Assembly (NCBI GenBank): GCA_030765065.1
Contig: CM060982.1
Span: 12,707,630 to 12,771,629, forward strand
Direction: 5' to 3'
Length of the DNA: 64,000 nt
Source: Deroplatys truncata
Taxonomy: Eukaryota; Arthropoda; Insecta; Mantodea; Mantidae
Shown: positions 44,415 to 56,344 of the stretch, piece after piece
Numbering within the stretch: position 1 is the stretch's first letter
Layout of the letters: every line of letters starts with the position of its first letter
Translations under genes and position numbers: made by a program
The notes under the pieces: generated by a model
What the model was told of the DNA's origin: nothing
Seen by the model: the letters and a program-made list of their open reading frames with translations, nothing else
Database searches by the model: none

Positions 44415-44710
44415 AAAATTAAATTGAGTTTTATTTATGGATGCCCTTTAACCACTGTGGTCCTTAGCAAGCCATTCTACATTGGGTATGAAAGGCCGGA
44501 AATTTTACTCAGAAATTTTACTCTTTATCAGGCTTGAAGTTCTTTGACTGCCGTAAATCTACAACACGGGACCACTGGCTTTGCTTCCCCTTAGAAGGAA
44601 GACATGCAAGGGATTTTTACACCCGAATACATCCATCACCCTCTGCTGGGTTTGGATCTGCGACCTCGGGAACTAGAGAATAGCATGGTAACTAGTACAC
44701 CACAGAGGAC
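44415..44710 (-). mobile_element. SINE family S1, copy in LTR element E (left)
   Basis: It has the same body as copy 1: TTTTATTTATGGATGCCCTT, GGTCCTTAGCAAGCCATTCT and the tRNA-like end TGGGTTTGGATCTGCGACCT on the plus strand. TGTGTCA on both sides (44407 and about 44717) is a probable target duplication. It carries a small internal duplication (GAAATTTTACTC twice, about 44498-44525). Confidence 0.85.
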
Positions 44711-46226
44711 AACAGAATGTGTCAAAGGTTTGTGGTCCGTGATTACTGTGAAGTGTCAAATTACTCCATAGATGGCCCGTAATTCTCAATTGAAGGTGGA
44801 GTAAGATTTCTGCACGTTTATTAAGGTTCTGGAGAAAAACCCCTGCAGTTTGTCTCCCTTTTTGTTTTGTTGGAGGATGGCGCCGAGGCATCCATGTCAC
44901 TGGCATCCTGGAGAGGAAGAGTGGTGCATCCACTGAAGGGTATGCTAAAAGATAGCCTGTGTCAGGCCTTCTTTTGTAGCTCTAAATGCTTGGTCCAGGG
45001 TGTCAGTCCATGTAATAGGTGTCTTGTTGATCAGAGGTTGTTGGGTGGCAGCTGAATGAGGAATACTGCATCAGTAGAAACTGACCATACCCAGAAACCG
45101 TCATAACCCTGTGGTGTCCTTTGGGTGAGGGAACTCGGTGATTGCCGCGACCTTCGATGGAAGGGGAATAATGCCTGTTGCTGAGGGTGTGTGTCCCAGG
45201 AATTTGACTGTAGGTTGTCCCAATATGCACTTTGCAATGCTGAGGTGTTGGCTGCACTTGGAGAACCTTCATAGGACCATGGCAAGATACTGTTCATATT
45301 CCTGTGGAGGCTATGAGGACGTCATCTAGGTAACAGAAAGTGATGGGCACGTCATATAGCAGTTGGTCCATAAATCTTCAATAAGTCTGAGCAGCATTTT
45401 TGAGTCCAAATCCCATCTGAGTATATTTAAATAGACCAAAAATGTTATGATGACAGTTTTGGTATGTCCTTTGGAACAATGGGCATGTGATGGAAGGCTC
45501 TTTGTATGTCCAGTGTGGAGATGTTGGTTCCGCGTAACAGGGTGTTGAAGTCCCAGATGTTTGGGAACTGCCTATTGGTCCAGTGTTGTTTTCCTGTTCA
45601 GCACCCTATAGTCTCTGCACGGTCAGATTGAGCTGTCTAGTTTCTGAACAATGTATAGTGGTTAAGCACAGAGTGATTTAGAGGGCTGGACTATCCCCTC
45701 TGCCAGCATTTTGTTAAATTCCTCCTTAACCTCGCGTATGTTCCAGGGTGAAGCTTCCTTGCTTTGAATGTGACCGGTGCTCCCGTTGTGTCTTTGTGTG
45801 GAATATGCCAATGTCCTTGTATGGATTGTTGGTGGTGGGTGTAGTTATCTTCACGTAGGAGTCCAGGAGGTGTTTGTAAGGGATTTGAGATGGAGAGGGA
45901 TACTGTGGAGTGTTTTATAGTGCCGTTGATTGTATGTTGAGGGTGTCCATAAGGGTTTTGGATGTGAGTTTTACTGAAAGGTTAAAATGTGCGAGGAAAT
46001 CTGCTGCGATTATGCCTTGGGAATGTCAGCCACCAAGAAATGTCATGCGTAAGGACATCAGGTTCCAAGGTTGAGTGTGGCTTTCTGGACCCAAATTGAA
46101 TATGGGTGAGCCATTAGCTGCATACACTTTGTATCCTATGGGTGTATTTTGCCATATGATGTTGGGTATGATGGATATGCAGGTGCCTGTATCAACCAGG
46201 AAAGGAATCCGGTGGTCCCTGCAGGT

Positions 46227-46507
46227 AATAAAAAAATTGAGTTTTATTTATGGACGCTCTTTAACTGCTGTGATCCTTAGTGTCCCATTCTATATTGGGT
46301 GTGAAAGACCAGTAATTTTGCTCACATGCCTCTTTATCAGGCTTGAGGGTGATTTACATGCCGTAAATCTACGACAAAGGACCACCCTTCCGAAGGAAGC
46401 CGTGCTAAGGATTTTTACGCCAAAAATAATCCATCGCACTCCGCCGGGTTTGAATCCGCAACCTCAAGAACTAGAGGAGCATCATAACCACTACACCATG
46501 AAGGACA
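46227..46507 (-). mobile_element. SINE family S1, copy in LTR element E (right), with 13-base target duplication
   Basis: The flanks CCCTGCAGGTAAT (46217-46229 and about 46512-46524) are a perfect 13-base direct repeat. The minus strand reads CATGGTGTAGTGGTTATGAT (A box) and GGATTCAAACCC (B box). This fixes both ends of the family: tRNA-like head to a short A-run beyond AAATAAAACTCAATTTTT. Confidence 0.92.
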
Positions 46508-47733
46508 ACCCTGCAGGTAATGAATAGGCAGTTGGAGACATTGTCCACAGCAAGGTCCACCTCCTTTGCCATGCCAATGCATTTCCCTGTCACTGGTTCT
46601 GGGTCATAGGCACCCCAAGACAGGGTGGTATGCAGTTCCAGGCCTGTTGCCTCCACTGTCGATGGTACCAGCAGGTCCTATTTGCAGAGTCTGTTGTTCT
46701 CTGGGTCTCTGCTGAATTGTTCAGGGTGCCTGTCAGCACTCCAGTTCCTGTAGACGGCCGGAGTGTGCTTCGTTTTGTAGTCCAGGGGGTGGCTTTCCTG
46801 GGTGATGGGCGCTAGTGTGGTTGTCGATAACTCGAGAATTTGGTCAGCTATTTGCTAGTTTGTCTAAGAGTTTGTTTTCCAAGGTCATGGGTATGGTCCA
46901 TGCATTCAGTGACAGAAGTTGAACACAAAGGAGTTGTAGGAATTGTTTAGTGACGGCTCCTCCCACTTGGTCTGCATGACACACAGCAGATGCGAGGGTT
47001 TCTGGTCACCTAATCCAGTGTTCTCAAGGAGGTTCTTAAATTTCTTTGAGCAGACTTGACTGTAGACTTCAACGAGCCAGGTCTTCAGTGCTGTATATGA
47101 GTCCGGTCCATGTGCTGCAGCAATATCGTCTACCTGGATGACGACCTGGTGTGGAAGCTGAACCAGCACTGTAGAATTGGGTGGTCTGTGATGTGACTTG
47201 GTTGGCCGAAAAGGTGGCTTTGGCTTGCAGGAATCAGGTCTCAGGGTCCTCGGGGTAGAATATGGGCAGCGTCACGATCATAATGTGTAGCACCTCCAGC
47301 TGGGATGTTTCCGTTGGGTGTTCTCCTCCATAGTAACTCTGTCGAGATCACAATGGTTAGTCCTGTGGCAGGACATAGACATCCTAGTTGCGTGTCTGGA
47401 TCTACCACTTGAAGGTTTCACAAAGGAGAACGCAATGTCCTTGCCTCAATTGGCTCCACATAGAAAAACATTATCAGGAGTTACCCTGAAAAGCTTGAAG
47501 ATGCAGAATGGGATCATCAGATTAGGACAGAAGTCACTCTATGCTCGAGGAAGGGAAGGAGGGAGAGTGAATAACACGAGTTTACACTTACACCTGAGAG
47601 ACATCACCTTGCAGTATCGCAGGAGAGCTGTTGCCTGGTCAACTTGCATTCATTGACTCTTGGCCATTCACTCTCCCTTTTATACCTGAACCCATGGCTC
47701 ACTGGTCCACTGTAATTGAGGACCATTGTAACA

Positions 47734-48590
47734 AAGCTGAACAAATGCCATTTTTTCAAAATTTGTTTTTCAACATATTCTGGTGGTTTAATATAAGCTT
47801 CATACAAGGTTTAACAGAAAATATGACAAAACTGAATATTTGCCATTGTAAGAGCCACCTAAATACAGCAAATTTTCATGAAACTCGACATCTCCATTTC
47901 ACAAAACTCAACTAATCCTTGTTTTATACTGCATGGTAGAAACTAAGAACACATTATTATTTAAAGGTTAAATTTAATAGCCCTTACACTGAAACGTGTA
48001 TATTGTTGAGCAATCACACAATTGCGACAAAAATCAACATACAATTGCGACAAAAACCAACTATTTGCAAGTGATTTTTGGACAACATTGCATGTTATTC
48101 CACGTAATTTTCTTTCATGTTCAGCCACTGTTTCAATATAAGATCAGTAGTTGTAGAACACTTGAACATTGTTATTAAGATGTTACATGATTCAGAATAT
48201 TCTGAAACAGTTTAGGAAGTGAAAAGTGGAAGACAAAACCGAAGCCATCAACACCAAAAGAGTAAGTGCATGATTGCAACCTCAAATGAAGATCTGAATA
48301 TAGACTGTAACCATATTGAAACAACAAAAAACTAACATGTAAAGCAGGACATTTGCATTTCAATGATCTTATTCATTTTAGAGATAGCCTGTATATGAAT
48401 TGGACAAAAGTTGAGCAGGGCAATTTCTTACTATGATACATGAAGCGCGAACTTACCTAAAAGATGTACAGGGAAGGAACACGATAAAAGTAAATGAAGA
48501 TGTGTCAATCTCATACTATGTAAGAGAAGACGGCTGAGAGATTCCTGTATGGGCCTCAACATTCAAAAAGTGACAGGCAAGTTTGATTTT
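47734..48590. other. Unassigned intronic stretch
   Basis: No gene or repeat recognised. Confidence 0.4.
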
Positions 48591-48594
48591 ATTT

Positions 48595-49580
48595 ATAGCC
48601 TAAACAAAATGTTTGTAGGAGGATGATGATGATGATGATGAGATGCAGTTTAAGGGTGCTAAACAGCTAAGGTCATCAGTGCCCTTACGAAGTATAAAAT
48701 TTAAAATCCAAAAATAAAAGACGGGTAAAAAACCGCATAATTAAAAACACTATAAAACAAGCCATGAAATTGTAAAAACACCACAATAAACAGGGTAAAC
48801 AAAACCATAAAAGAGTAAAACAATGTGTCAAGAACTGTAGAACGCATGGGACATGAGCATCACATGTACACTGGGGAGTAGAGCCCCCATTAAAAAGACA
48901 ATATAAAATCACACAGCTAAAAGACGCTCACCGCATCAAATGCATCGCCTAAAACTAATGTCAGTGATAAAACGTAAAAGACATTCTACAGCATGCGCAT
49001 TGTCTGCCAAAACGTTGGCTATGCCAACAGGCAGAGACACACGAACACGCAATGGAGCTAAAACTTGACACTCTGTTAAAATGTGATGCACCGTTAAGGA
49101 CACATCACACTGTTCACACAGTAGTGCGGGGTCACCACTAAGCAGGTATCTATGACTAAAAAGGCAATGTCCGATTCAAAGACGAGCTAAAATTACCTCT
49201 TCCCGACGAGAAGAGCGAGAAGAGGTACCCCAGACTCACGAGAGAGGTTTAACCTCCTGCAACTTGTTCCCCCACAGGGCCATCCACTCATCGCACCAAA
49301 GCAAGAGGATGCAGTGACGTAAAATAACACACAAATCTGACGAGGGAACAACAGAGGTAAAAAATCTGGGGGATAAAATCGCCGATTTGGCAGCGGCGTC
49401 GGCAGACTCGTTCCCTGAGATGCCCACATGACCTGGAATCCACACAAAGGACACGCTGATGCCAGAAGCACCAAGCGAGTGGAGCAGGTCATGAATGCGC
49501 TGTACGAGCGGGCAGTAAGTGTACAGTGCGCGAATACTTTGAAGAGCACTCAGGGAGTTTGAACAAATAAAGCAGTTCAA
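48595..49580 (-). mobile_element. LINE 3' end with RNase H (I/Jockey group)
   Basis: The minus strand reads ICSNSLSALQSIRALYTYCP, then SVSFVWIPGHVGISGNESAD and AAAKSAI: an RNase H domain with the W-x-PGHxGIxGNE-x-AD block. It continues in another frame into CDVSLTVHHILTECQVLAPL and VSLPVGIANVLAD, the usual C-terminal cysteine/histidine end. The 3' end is TTAGCTGTTTAGCACCCTTAA-like sequence followed by (ATC)n (48619-48640). It is 5' truncated at about 49580, inside the RNase H domain: its second aspartate region is kept but the start (DGS) is lost. Confidence 0.8.
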
Positions 49581-50185
49581 ATTTACCCTACCTTTATTCT
49601 GTTGATATAACTAGGCATTGTTCCGTTTAAAAAATTGTATGTTTGCTCATAAAATAGACTTTCTCAATATTATTAAAATCTGTTTATAGGCTAAATGTAC
49701 AAGCCCCTGACTACCAATCAATGCTGTGAAAACTGCATATCAATAGCACTTTCCATCTCCGAAATATTTGCAGTGCAAGTTTTAGGTGATTCACCCTGTA
49801 TATATACACAGCAACTGAGCTTCTTTTCTCTCTTTCTTTTTTTTTTTTTTTTTTTCAGAAATATTTATTTTTCAGATGAAGGGTGTTCATATATGGACTA
49901 AACCAGTGTCTGATGCCCACAGTGGACCCCTTTATTAATCTAATCAAACTTATAAATAACTTCAATCAGCATCTTACATATTTTAACTACTATCTACTCA
50001 AATTGTGTTACTTGTATAAAATCTGACATGTTACACCCATGTGTCTAGTAGGTAGAGAAGGGGTCGTGCTAAATCATCACAATACAGTGGGGTTTTCAAC
50101 CTTATTTTCATGAAATTTTGTCAGAACACATGGAAATGAGACTATATCAAATTTTAGTCCTCTGTGATCCATTGTTTTTGTATTG
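49581..50185. other. Unassigned stretch with a T-run
   Basis: A poly-T run at about 49838-49856 may be the tail of a minus-strand retroposon. Nothing else recognised. Confidence 0.4.
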
Positions 50186-52924
50186 CAGGGTTGCAAACAT
50201 GATGGAAATGTTAAAATTTATGCTCGATAGCCCCACAAAAAAAATGAATAACTCTGCTTGTAATTATGCTGTAACTGTAATCTTGGGCTTGTTTTGAAGC
50301 TAAAGGAACTGGGATGTCATTATAATGGGCTTCACTCTAAAATATACGATGTTTAAGTTCAAGGGTCACGATTTTGGAGCTTGAATATAAAAGAAAATGT
50401 AGATTCAATATTTTTGGAAATAAAGTACTTTATACAGCTAAATATAATCTTTCTTTGATGTAGGTTTAATCTTGGGAAGGCTTTAGGAACATGAGTAACC
50501 GGATGTTTAAGTATGCTACATGGGCCACTCTTGCATTAACTAATCCTCTGAGCAGGCTCAGGCTTGTCTCCTATGCAGGCTGAGACTTGTCTGTAGAGTG
50601 GAGTTCCCAGTGTGGCTTATGTCTCTGTATTATGAGGTATGTTATTGCTGGTGGTGGTGAACTTAACAACTACATTTATATGACGATGGAGAAGAAGTAC
50701 TTTAAGATACAGTGTTGCAATCCATTTGGTATTAAAAGACACAAAAGTAGTAGAAAACAATGGCGAAAAGCTCTGCCACACATCAGAAATGACCAGATGA
50801 TCCTTGACAAGTGCTGAAAACAAATTAAGAGGGATATTTCTCCTTCTGAAGAAGAGCCAAGCGCATCAGTAGAGGACAACACTGACTCAGCTTTGCTGTC
50901 ATTAACTGAAAGTTTAAGTAGTATTGGAGCATTGCCTATAGAGAAAAAGAGAATAGAGGAATACAATTTGTAAAAGGAAAGCTAATAAAATTGCACAAGT
51001 GGTTAAAAAGGACATTTTGCAAGTTCTGGATGAAGAGCTGTATCTGATCATAAACAGTGTACCATATTGCAGCAGTTGAAGAAACTACAAAAAATTCTGT
51101 GATTATTCTGACTCTTCTTTTTCTTCTTCTTGGAGCATCAGAAGAATAGTGAAACAATTTCCTCATGCTAGTAACTACATGATTAGAATAGCAAAAGAGT
51201 TCATACGCAAGTCTGGGGTTTTATCATCACCAAATCCTGAACTAGGAGGGAGCTCAGACCCTGATATTGTTAAGATTGTGGTGGGCTTCTATTGCAGCGA
51301 TGATGTGAGCAGGATAATGCCTGGCAAAAAAAATTTTATTACACTGCAAAGTGGTGATACAGAAGGACATGTACAAAAGCAACTTATTTTAAATAAACTT
51401 TCAGAAGTGTATGCTCACTTCAGTCACACTCCAATGTAAAGATAGGATTCTCAAAATTTGCCTCCCTGCAACTAAAACAAAGTGTTCTAGTGGGAGCTAG
51501 TGATATACATACAGTATGTGTTTGTGCTATGCATCAAAATGTGAATCTGTTGTTGGAAGGTTGCAAATTAAATAAATTCATGGAAGACCAGGGGCGCCAC
51601 CTCTTTACTTACCAACACTCTATGGATAACAGATATGCACACTTGAGACAACTGTGATTATACCTCTGAAGATTTCATTGACTTGCTAATAGCCAAGTTA
51701 ACTCAACTACAGACACATTCTTTCATTGCTGTTCAATAGTCATCATATTTGAAATGTTTGAAAGATGACCTAGAGATAGGTGAAGTTATTGTACTGTGAT
51801 TTTGCAGAAAACTATTCATTCATACTGCAAGATGAGGCACAGGGTTTCCCAAGCCACCATTCACCCATTGCTATTTATTACAGACAGAAGATTTGTTGTG
51901 TACAAACTTGGTGGTTATTTCAGACTGTTTGCAACACCACACAGTAGCTGTGCATACATTTCAGAACTGCCTTGTACACTTCCTGAAGCAAAACATTCAA
52001 AATATATTACTTTCCAGATGGTTGTGCAGGCCAATACAAAAACATGAACAACTTCTCAAGCTGATTTTGGTATTCCAGCTGAGTGACATTTCTTTGCCGA
52101 ACTTTGTGTATGTGTCTGAAGATGAAGTTTTGAAGAACAGAAAGTTACTACACAAATGGCATGAAAAAGCCAAGCGAGTTCTTGGTACTCAAGCATTCAT
52201 ACCTGGGGTAAGGAATAAATTAATTCAGCAGATGTCTGCTTCTCACGCGATACACCATCCTTGGAAGAAATAAAAGGATTTATGACATGTGTCTATAAGA
52301 ATGCTAGGTTGTTTGATGAATGTAGCATCCCAGGAGCTGTTAATCAGTTTTCTCCATCTCAGAGGTCCAGATAAATCATTTGCGTACCCTCACAAGCCTG
52401 ACATTTGCAATATTCCCAGTGCAAGTGTTCTGGTGCTCGTATTGCAACTGGATGAACATATACATTAAATGCCACAGAAATCCAAAGTGCAGAAGCAGCA
52501 TTATTAAGGAGAAGCCACTGACTTGTTGGTTTCCTGAAAAGTTTATGTACTGGTAGCCACTATATGCCACCATTATATTATCTACTTGCAAATATTTCTG
52601 CATTATATTAATCTCCATGCATTTCAAATGTTATTCTTATGTTCCCAAGATTAAACCTACACCAAAGAAAGATTATATTTAGCTGTATAACATACTTTAT
52701 TTCCAAAAATATTGAACCCACATTTTCTTTCATATTCAAGGTCAAAGGTCATGACTTAAAAATTATATATTTTAGGATTAAACCTTTTTAATGACATATG
52801 AGCTTCAAAATACGATCAAGATTACAGTTGTAGCATAATTAGAAGCAGAGTTATTTACGTTTTTTGGTGGATCTTGCGAGCATAAATGTTAATCATTTTC
52901 ATCATGTTTGCAACCCTGCTGTAT
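50186..52924 (+). mobile_element. DNA transposon with ~290-base inverted termini and unfamiliar transposase
   Basis: Both ends begin (T)GCAGGGTTGCAAACATGATG. Similarity then runs inward about 290 bases, to GTAGGTTTAATCTTGGGAA at 50461-50480 and its inverse near 52640-52660. TGTAT next to each end is a possible target duplication. Between the termini lies a decayed plus-strand transposase. The CAGGG start recalls hAT elements, but the protein does not look like an hAT transposase. The copy has many stops and frame changes. I cannot assign a superfamily. Confidence 0.8.
50676..52330 (+). pseudogene. Decayed transposase of the long-inverted-repeat element
   Basis: Readable pieces in order are: CCNPFGIKRHKSSRKQWRKA (N-terminal, 50715-50780); QFPHASNYMIRIAKEF and FYCSDDVSRIMPGKKNFIT (51150-51340); KIGFSKFASLQLKQSVLVGA then TVCVCAMHQNVNLL (51440-51550); DFAENYSFILQDEAQGF (51795-51850, reading a neighbouring frame); VVISDCLQHHTVAVHTFQN (51910-51965); FPDGCAGQYKNMNNFS (52010-52055). 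The three aspartate-bearing blocks (DFAENY, SDCLQH, DGCAGQYKN) suggest an RNase H-like catalytic fold. I recall similar multicopy uncharacterised proteins in arthropods and cnidarians, but that is memory only. Confidence 0.6.
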
Positions 52925-53029
52925 GAGCATGATGCACTACTGAAGTATACTCTTTCACATATGTAATTTACTTGGTGGTCTCTACAACTTTAGTGAAGAT
53001 CTGAGATGGTCGGCTTTTCAGCTATGATG

Positions 53030-53780
53030 ATTTGGCATGGAATGACCTGAAGATATTGTATTCAACCCAAAAGTTTGATGATTAGATTTCAAATAAAAAA
53101 AAAAAAACAAAAAGTCTGATAAATACCAAACTTGATATTTAAGTTCAGTATCTTTAAAGACGTGACTCAAAGATTTTCAAGAAAACCTTCTCACATCAAA
53201 CTACCCCTTACATGGAAAATTCTTTGGAATTTTTTATTTTCTCAAAAATTACTTATGAGTTTTATTTAAATATCACATATTTAAGATATTTACATGACAA
53301 ATAAAATGTATTACTTGAATTTTCTGGGAATACCCTGTAAAGTTCTGTTTATTATGAATGACTTTTGTACAATTGGTTAACCGTAAGGAATAGACAAACA
53401 CTTACTACACTAAAAAAGTAGATCTTGTTAAAACACACAATTTATGCCAAATTGTTTTGAGGCACTAACCATTTCCAAGATATTCTTAGTTATTGCTTTG
53501 AATTTTCAAATAGTTTAACCTTCAAGTAGTAAGTCAGTTTCAAAGCCATCACACTGAGATCTGCTTTTTAAAAAGATCTGACTATGCTTTAGCCTTACCT
53601 ACAAAAAAATGTAAAATGTGTAATCAATGTTTATCTTAATTAACAAAAAGTAGATACAAGAATACACATTTGTAGAAGAGCAAGTATAGAAAGTGAGTGA
53701 ATGCAATACATCAAATTATTTTTATATAGCTCCTACATACTATTGTTGTTATCCTTCTATCATACTTCAACTTAACTCAT
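53030..53780 (+). repeat. R850 repeat family, copy in the 53-kb region
   Basis: It follows the family from ATATTGTATTCAACCCAAAA through CCAAACTTGATATTTAAGTT, TACATGACAAATAAAATGTA and GAAAGTGAGTGAATGCAATA. An A-run has replaced the TG-rich core. Confidence 0.65.
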
Positions 53781-53781
53781 A

Positions 53782-55096
53782 TACAGGATGAGTTTGAAGT
53801 CCAACAACTTCAGAGGGCGATTCCTGACTGCAAATGGAGAACAAAAGTTCAATCACCTTGTGTCTGGAAATGCATAGTTTCCACAGTAGATGGCACTGAA
53901 GAATGACATCAAACAAAGAGCTCTGGCACACAGTAAATGGCCTAAATCCTATCCATGTCACAACAGATGTTCAAAGTTGCCTCCATGGGATGCAATGCAC
54001 ATTTTCACACATTGCATCACAGATTGCCTTACTTGTTCAAATGTTTTGGGTTGTGTCCAAATATTGTCACAGACCATGTGGTCACGCTGTTGAAGGGCCT
54101 GTACATCAGGAACAGGCTCACTGTCACAATGTCCCCACAAGTAAAAATCCAGGGGGTTTAAGTACAGTGACTGAGCAGGCCATGCAAAAGGGCCTCCACG
54201 TCCTTTCCAATGTCTGAGGAAGATGATGTTGATATGTCAATGAACATTAATGCAGAAGTGGCTGGCGCTCAATCGTGCTGCAACCACATCGCTGTTATAT
54301 TGCCAAAGGCGCATTCTCCAGCAATGGAAAGAGTGTGTTTTGCAAAAAGTACAGATATGTTTCTCTGTTCAGGTGTTACGGAAGAAGAACTGGTCCAAGT
54401 AGACAGTCGCCAATAATGCCTGCCCAATCATTGATGCTGAACCGCTGCTGATGAGATGCTTCAACCATTCCGTGAGGATTTTCTGTAGCCCACAGATGAC
54501 AATTATGCAGGTTAATGATGCCATCTCTACCAAAGGTCACATCGGAGAAGGGGACTGAAGACAAAAATCCCATAATGGTTATGGTCTGTTGCACAAATCA
54601 GAAAATCTGCCAATGATAATCCCGCACACGTGCTAGGGATAATAGCTGTTGTCATGTAGGATACAGATAACAGTCCTTTGGCTTACATTGTGTGGAGCCT
54701 GTTGTTCTCAATATCATGGAGAACATGCTCCTCCACATCTGGTGTATGCACAGTCTGAAAGTTCATCTGTCTCAAAGGACACACAAACAATGACTCCAAA
54801 TGTTGTGTGATGTGAGTGGTGCTGTCTGACAGGGTAAGTGGCTCAGTGCTGCCTCTCGACCGGTACGGTCACCTGCTTGGTCATACATGAACACCATCTC
54901 GGCTTGTTAATGAATAGCGGACCATTGTGCTTCTATGTTGCTTAAATCACACTATCTGCAACACACAAAATGCACACTGCAAGTTATGTGAGAAAGTCAT
55001 GAGTACCATCTACCACTTCCGGACACAAGATGTGCTCCATTTCCAGTCAGGAATCACCCCCTGAAGTTTGTCGGTGGACTTAAAACTCGCCCTGTA
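53782..55096 (-). mobile_element. IS630/Tc1-mariner-type element, decayed
   Basis: This 1,315-base element is flanked by TA. The ends read TACAGGATGAGTTTGAAGTC and, inverted, TACAGGGCGAGTTTTAAGTC. They stay similar for about 65 bases (GGCGATTCCTGACTGCAAATG against GGTGATTCCTGACTGGAAATG). The minus strand carries transposase pieces: VTFGRDGIINLHNCHLWATE and FSINDWAGIIGDCLLGP (54376-54594), then PVAWPAQSLYLNPLDFYLWG (about 54205-54120). The last holds the final catalytic aspartate region (S-P-D-L-T-P-L-D-F in the family). Here SLYLNP replaces S-P-D-L-T-P, so a catalytic aspartate appears lost. It is also interrupted by stops. Confidence 0.85.
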
Positions 55097-55099
55097 TAT

Positions 55100-55395
55100 G
55101 TCTGCATAAATGGTTTCATTACACATTTCATTATAGGTACAAAGGAAATAGAGATAGTCAAATGCTTAAAAACTAGTCACCACATATTGGCCTTGAAATT
55201 TCATACCTACTCTTTCTATGGCATCTGAGAAACAACTGACTAAACACTTAAAAGACAAGAACTGAAGAATTGAAACCAATAATAATGGATATCTTGGATA
55301 TGATTGATGCCACAAAGAAAATTATTTTAAATTAAACTTGTAAACAGTTCTACATTTTTCTTGTGAAGTGAGTTTTTGTCTATCTCCTACCTATC
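55100..55395 (-). repeat. R850 repeat family, partial copy
   Basis: TTACACATTTCATTATAGGT, GATAGTCAAATGCTTAAAAA and ATGGATATCTTGGATATGAT match the 30-kb copies in the same orientation. It is diverged and truncated, directly beside the IS630-type element. Confidence 0.5.
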
Positions 55396-55399
55396 ACAA

Positions 55400-56340
55400 G
55401 GGGTGGTATAAGCACAACTATATGTTAATGATCTACCACAGCAACTTTAAAAGAATGAAGTTAAAACAGCACTGTTTGCAGATCATTTGGCTATTTGGAC
55501 CTCACAAAGATTAAACAAATCTGAAAAATTATAAAATACCATCCAATCATCATTAAAAGCACTTGAAGGATAGTATGTCAGTAAATACAGAAAAACACAA
55601 ATTTCAACTTTTTACCCTATGGGGAAAGCCAATTTAAATTATAGAAATGCTAGAATAGAAAGTGCATGATACTCAAGAGTACATTGAACATACAAGCACA
55701 AAGGCAGTCAATAGTTTTAAGCTGTTAAAAAGGCTTATAGGAACAAACTGGGGCAGCAAAAGAAACACACTGAACACACCATACAACACTTACATAAAAC
55801 CTACCCTAAAATACTGTGGTGAAGTTCTAATAACTTGTCATTTAGTAATAAGCAAATAATTGAATGTATACAAAATCAAGCACTAAGAGTCATCATAGGT
55901 GGAGTTGAAACTACCCCAATAGAAGCCATGCAATCACTACCAACACACCAATCATAGCAGAACTTGAAACACAAGCTGTCTTAACCCATGAAAAATTAAA
56001 AGGGCTCCCAAATTCATATAAATGGAACAGAAATAAAAATCTTACATTCAGGCCTATGCTAAAAACCCTGAATGGATTCATAAAACAAGTAAAAACATTT
56101 AGAAATATCCACGACAAAGAAAACTTGATATCTTGGTATAACCCATTAAATATTCTTAAAGTGAATGTTGTTTCTTGATCTGGATGAAATATTTAACAAA
56201 AAAGACAAATTCAGTGGAAGTAAAAGCCACTGCCTAGAAACAATTAACAGAAAATATTCACAAAAGGAATTGATACGCATCTATACACATGGTTCCTACA
56301 TGAATCAAGATGGAGCTGGAGCAGGTTGTACTTGCACATA
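55400..56340 (+). mobile_element. Jockey/I-group LINE fragment, RT end to RNase H start
   Basis: Plus-strand readings in several frames are LYVNDLPQQL, ALFADHLAIWTSQRLNKSEK (the polymerase FADD box with D changed to H), FKLLKRLIGTNWGSKRNTLN then YIKPTLKYCGEVLI (55662-55859), QNQALRVIIGGVETTPIEAM (about 55875-55935), and RNase H start IRIYTHGSYMNQDGAGAG (56270-56325; family DGS, here HGS). Both catalytic changes plus stops show it is dead. It is truncated at the right by an R850 copy. Confidence 0.75.
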
Positions 56341-56344
56341 CTTT

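Larger units (their letters stand above)
43009..47733 (-). mobile_element. LTR element E (Ty3-type, CsRn1/Kabuki-like), second element of the clade
   Basis: This is a fossil minus-strand LTR element. Terminal repeats at 43009 to about 43525 and 47354-47733 share GGCAGGACATA, TTGAAGGTTTCACAAAGGAGAA, CACTCTATGCTCGAGGAAGG and GACTCTTGGCCAT. The right one ends TTGTAACA, giving TGTTACAA on the minus strand. The primer-site region beside it (TTGTGATCTCGACAG) looks like a decayed tRNA-Trp-type site, as in element B. Gag with GLGDQKPSHLLCVMQ lies at 47169-46906. Protease-RT region lies around 46200-45050, and integrase-side remnants lie at 44700-43550. It is more decayed than element B. Two SINE S1 copies are nested in it. 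Confidence 0.8.

Noticed and set aside
46075-46527. 150-codon plus-strand frame
   Set aside because: It runs through LTR element E and a SINE on the wrong strand; residues correspond to the SINE body seen also at 12.8 and 44.5 kb.
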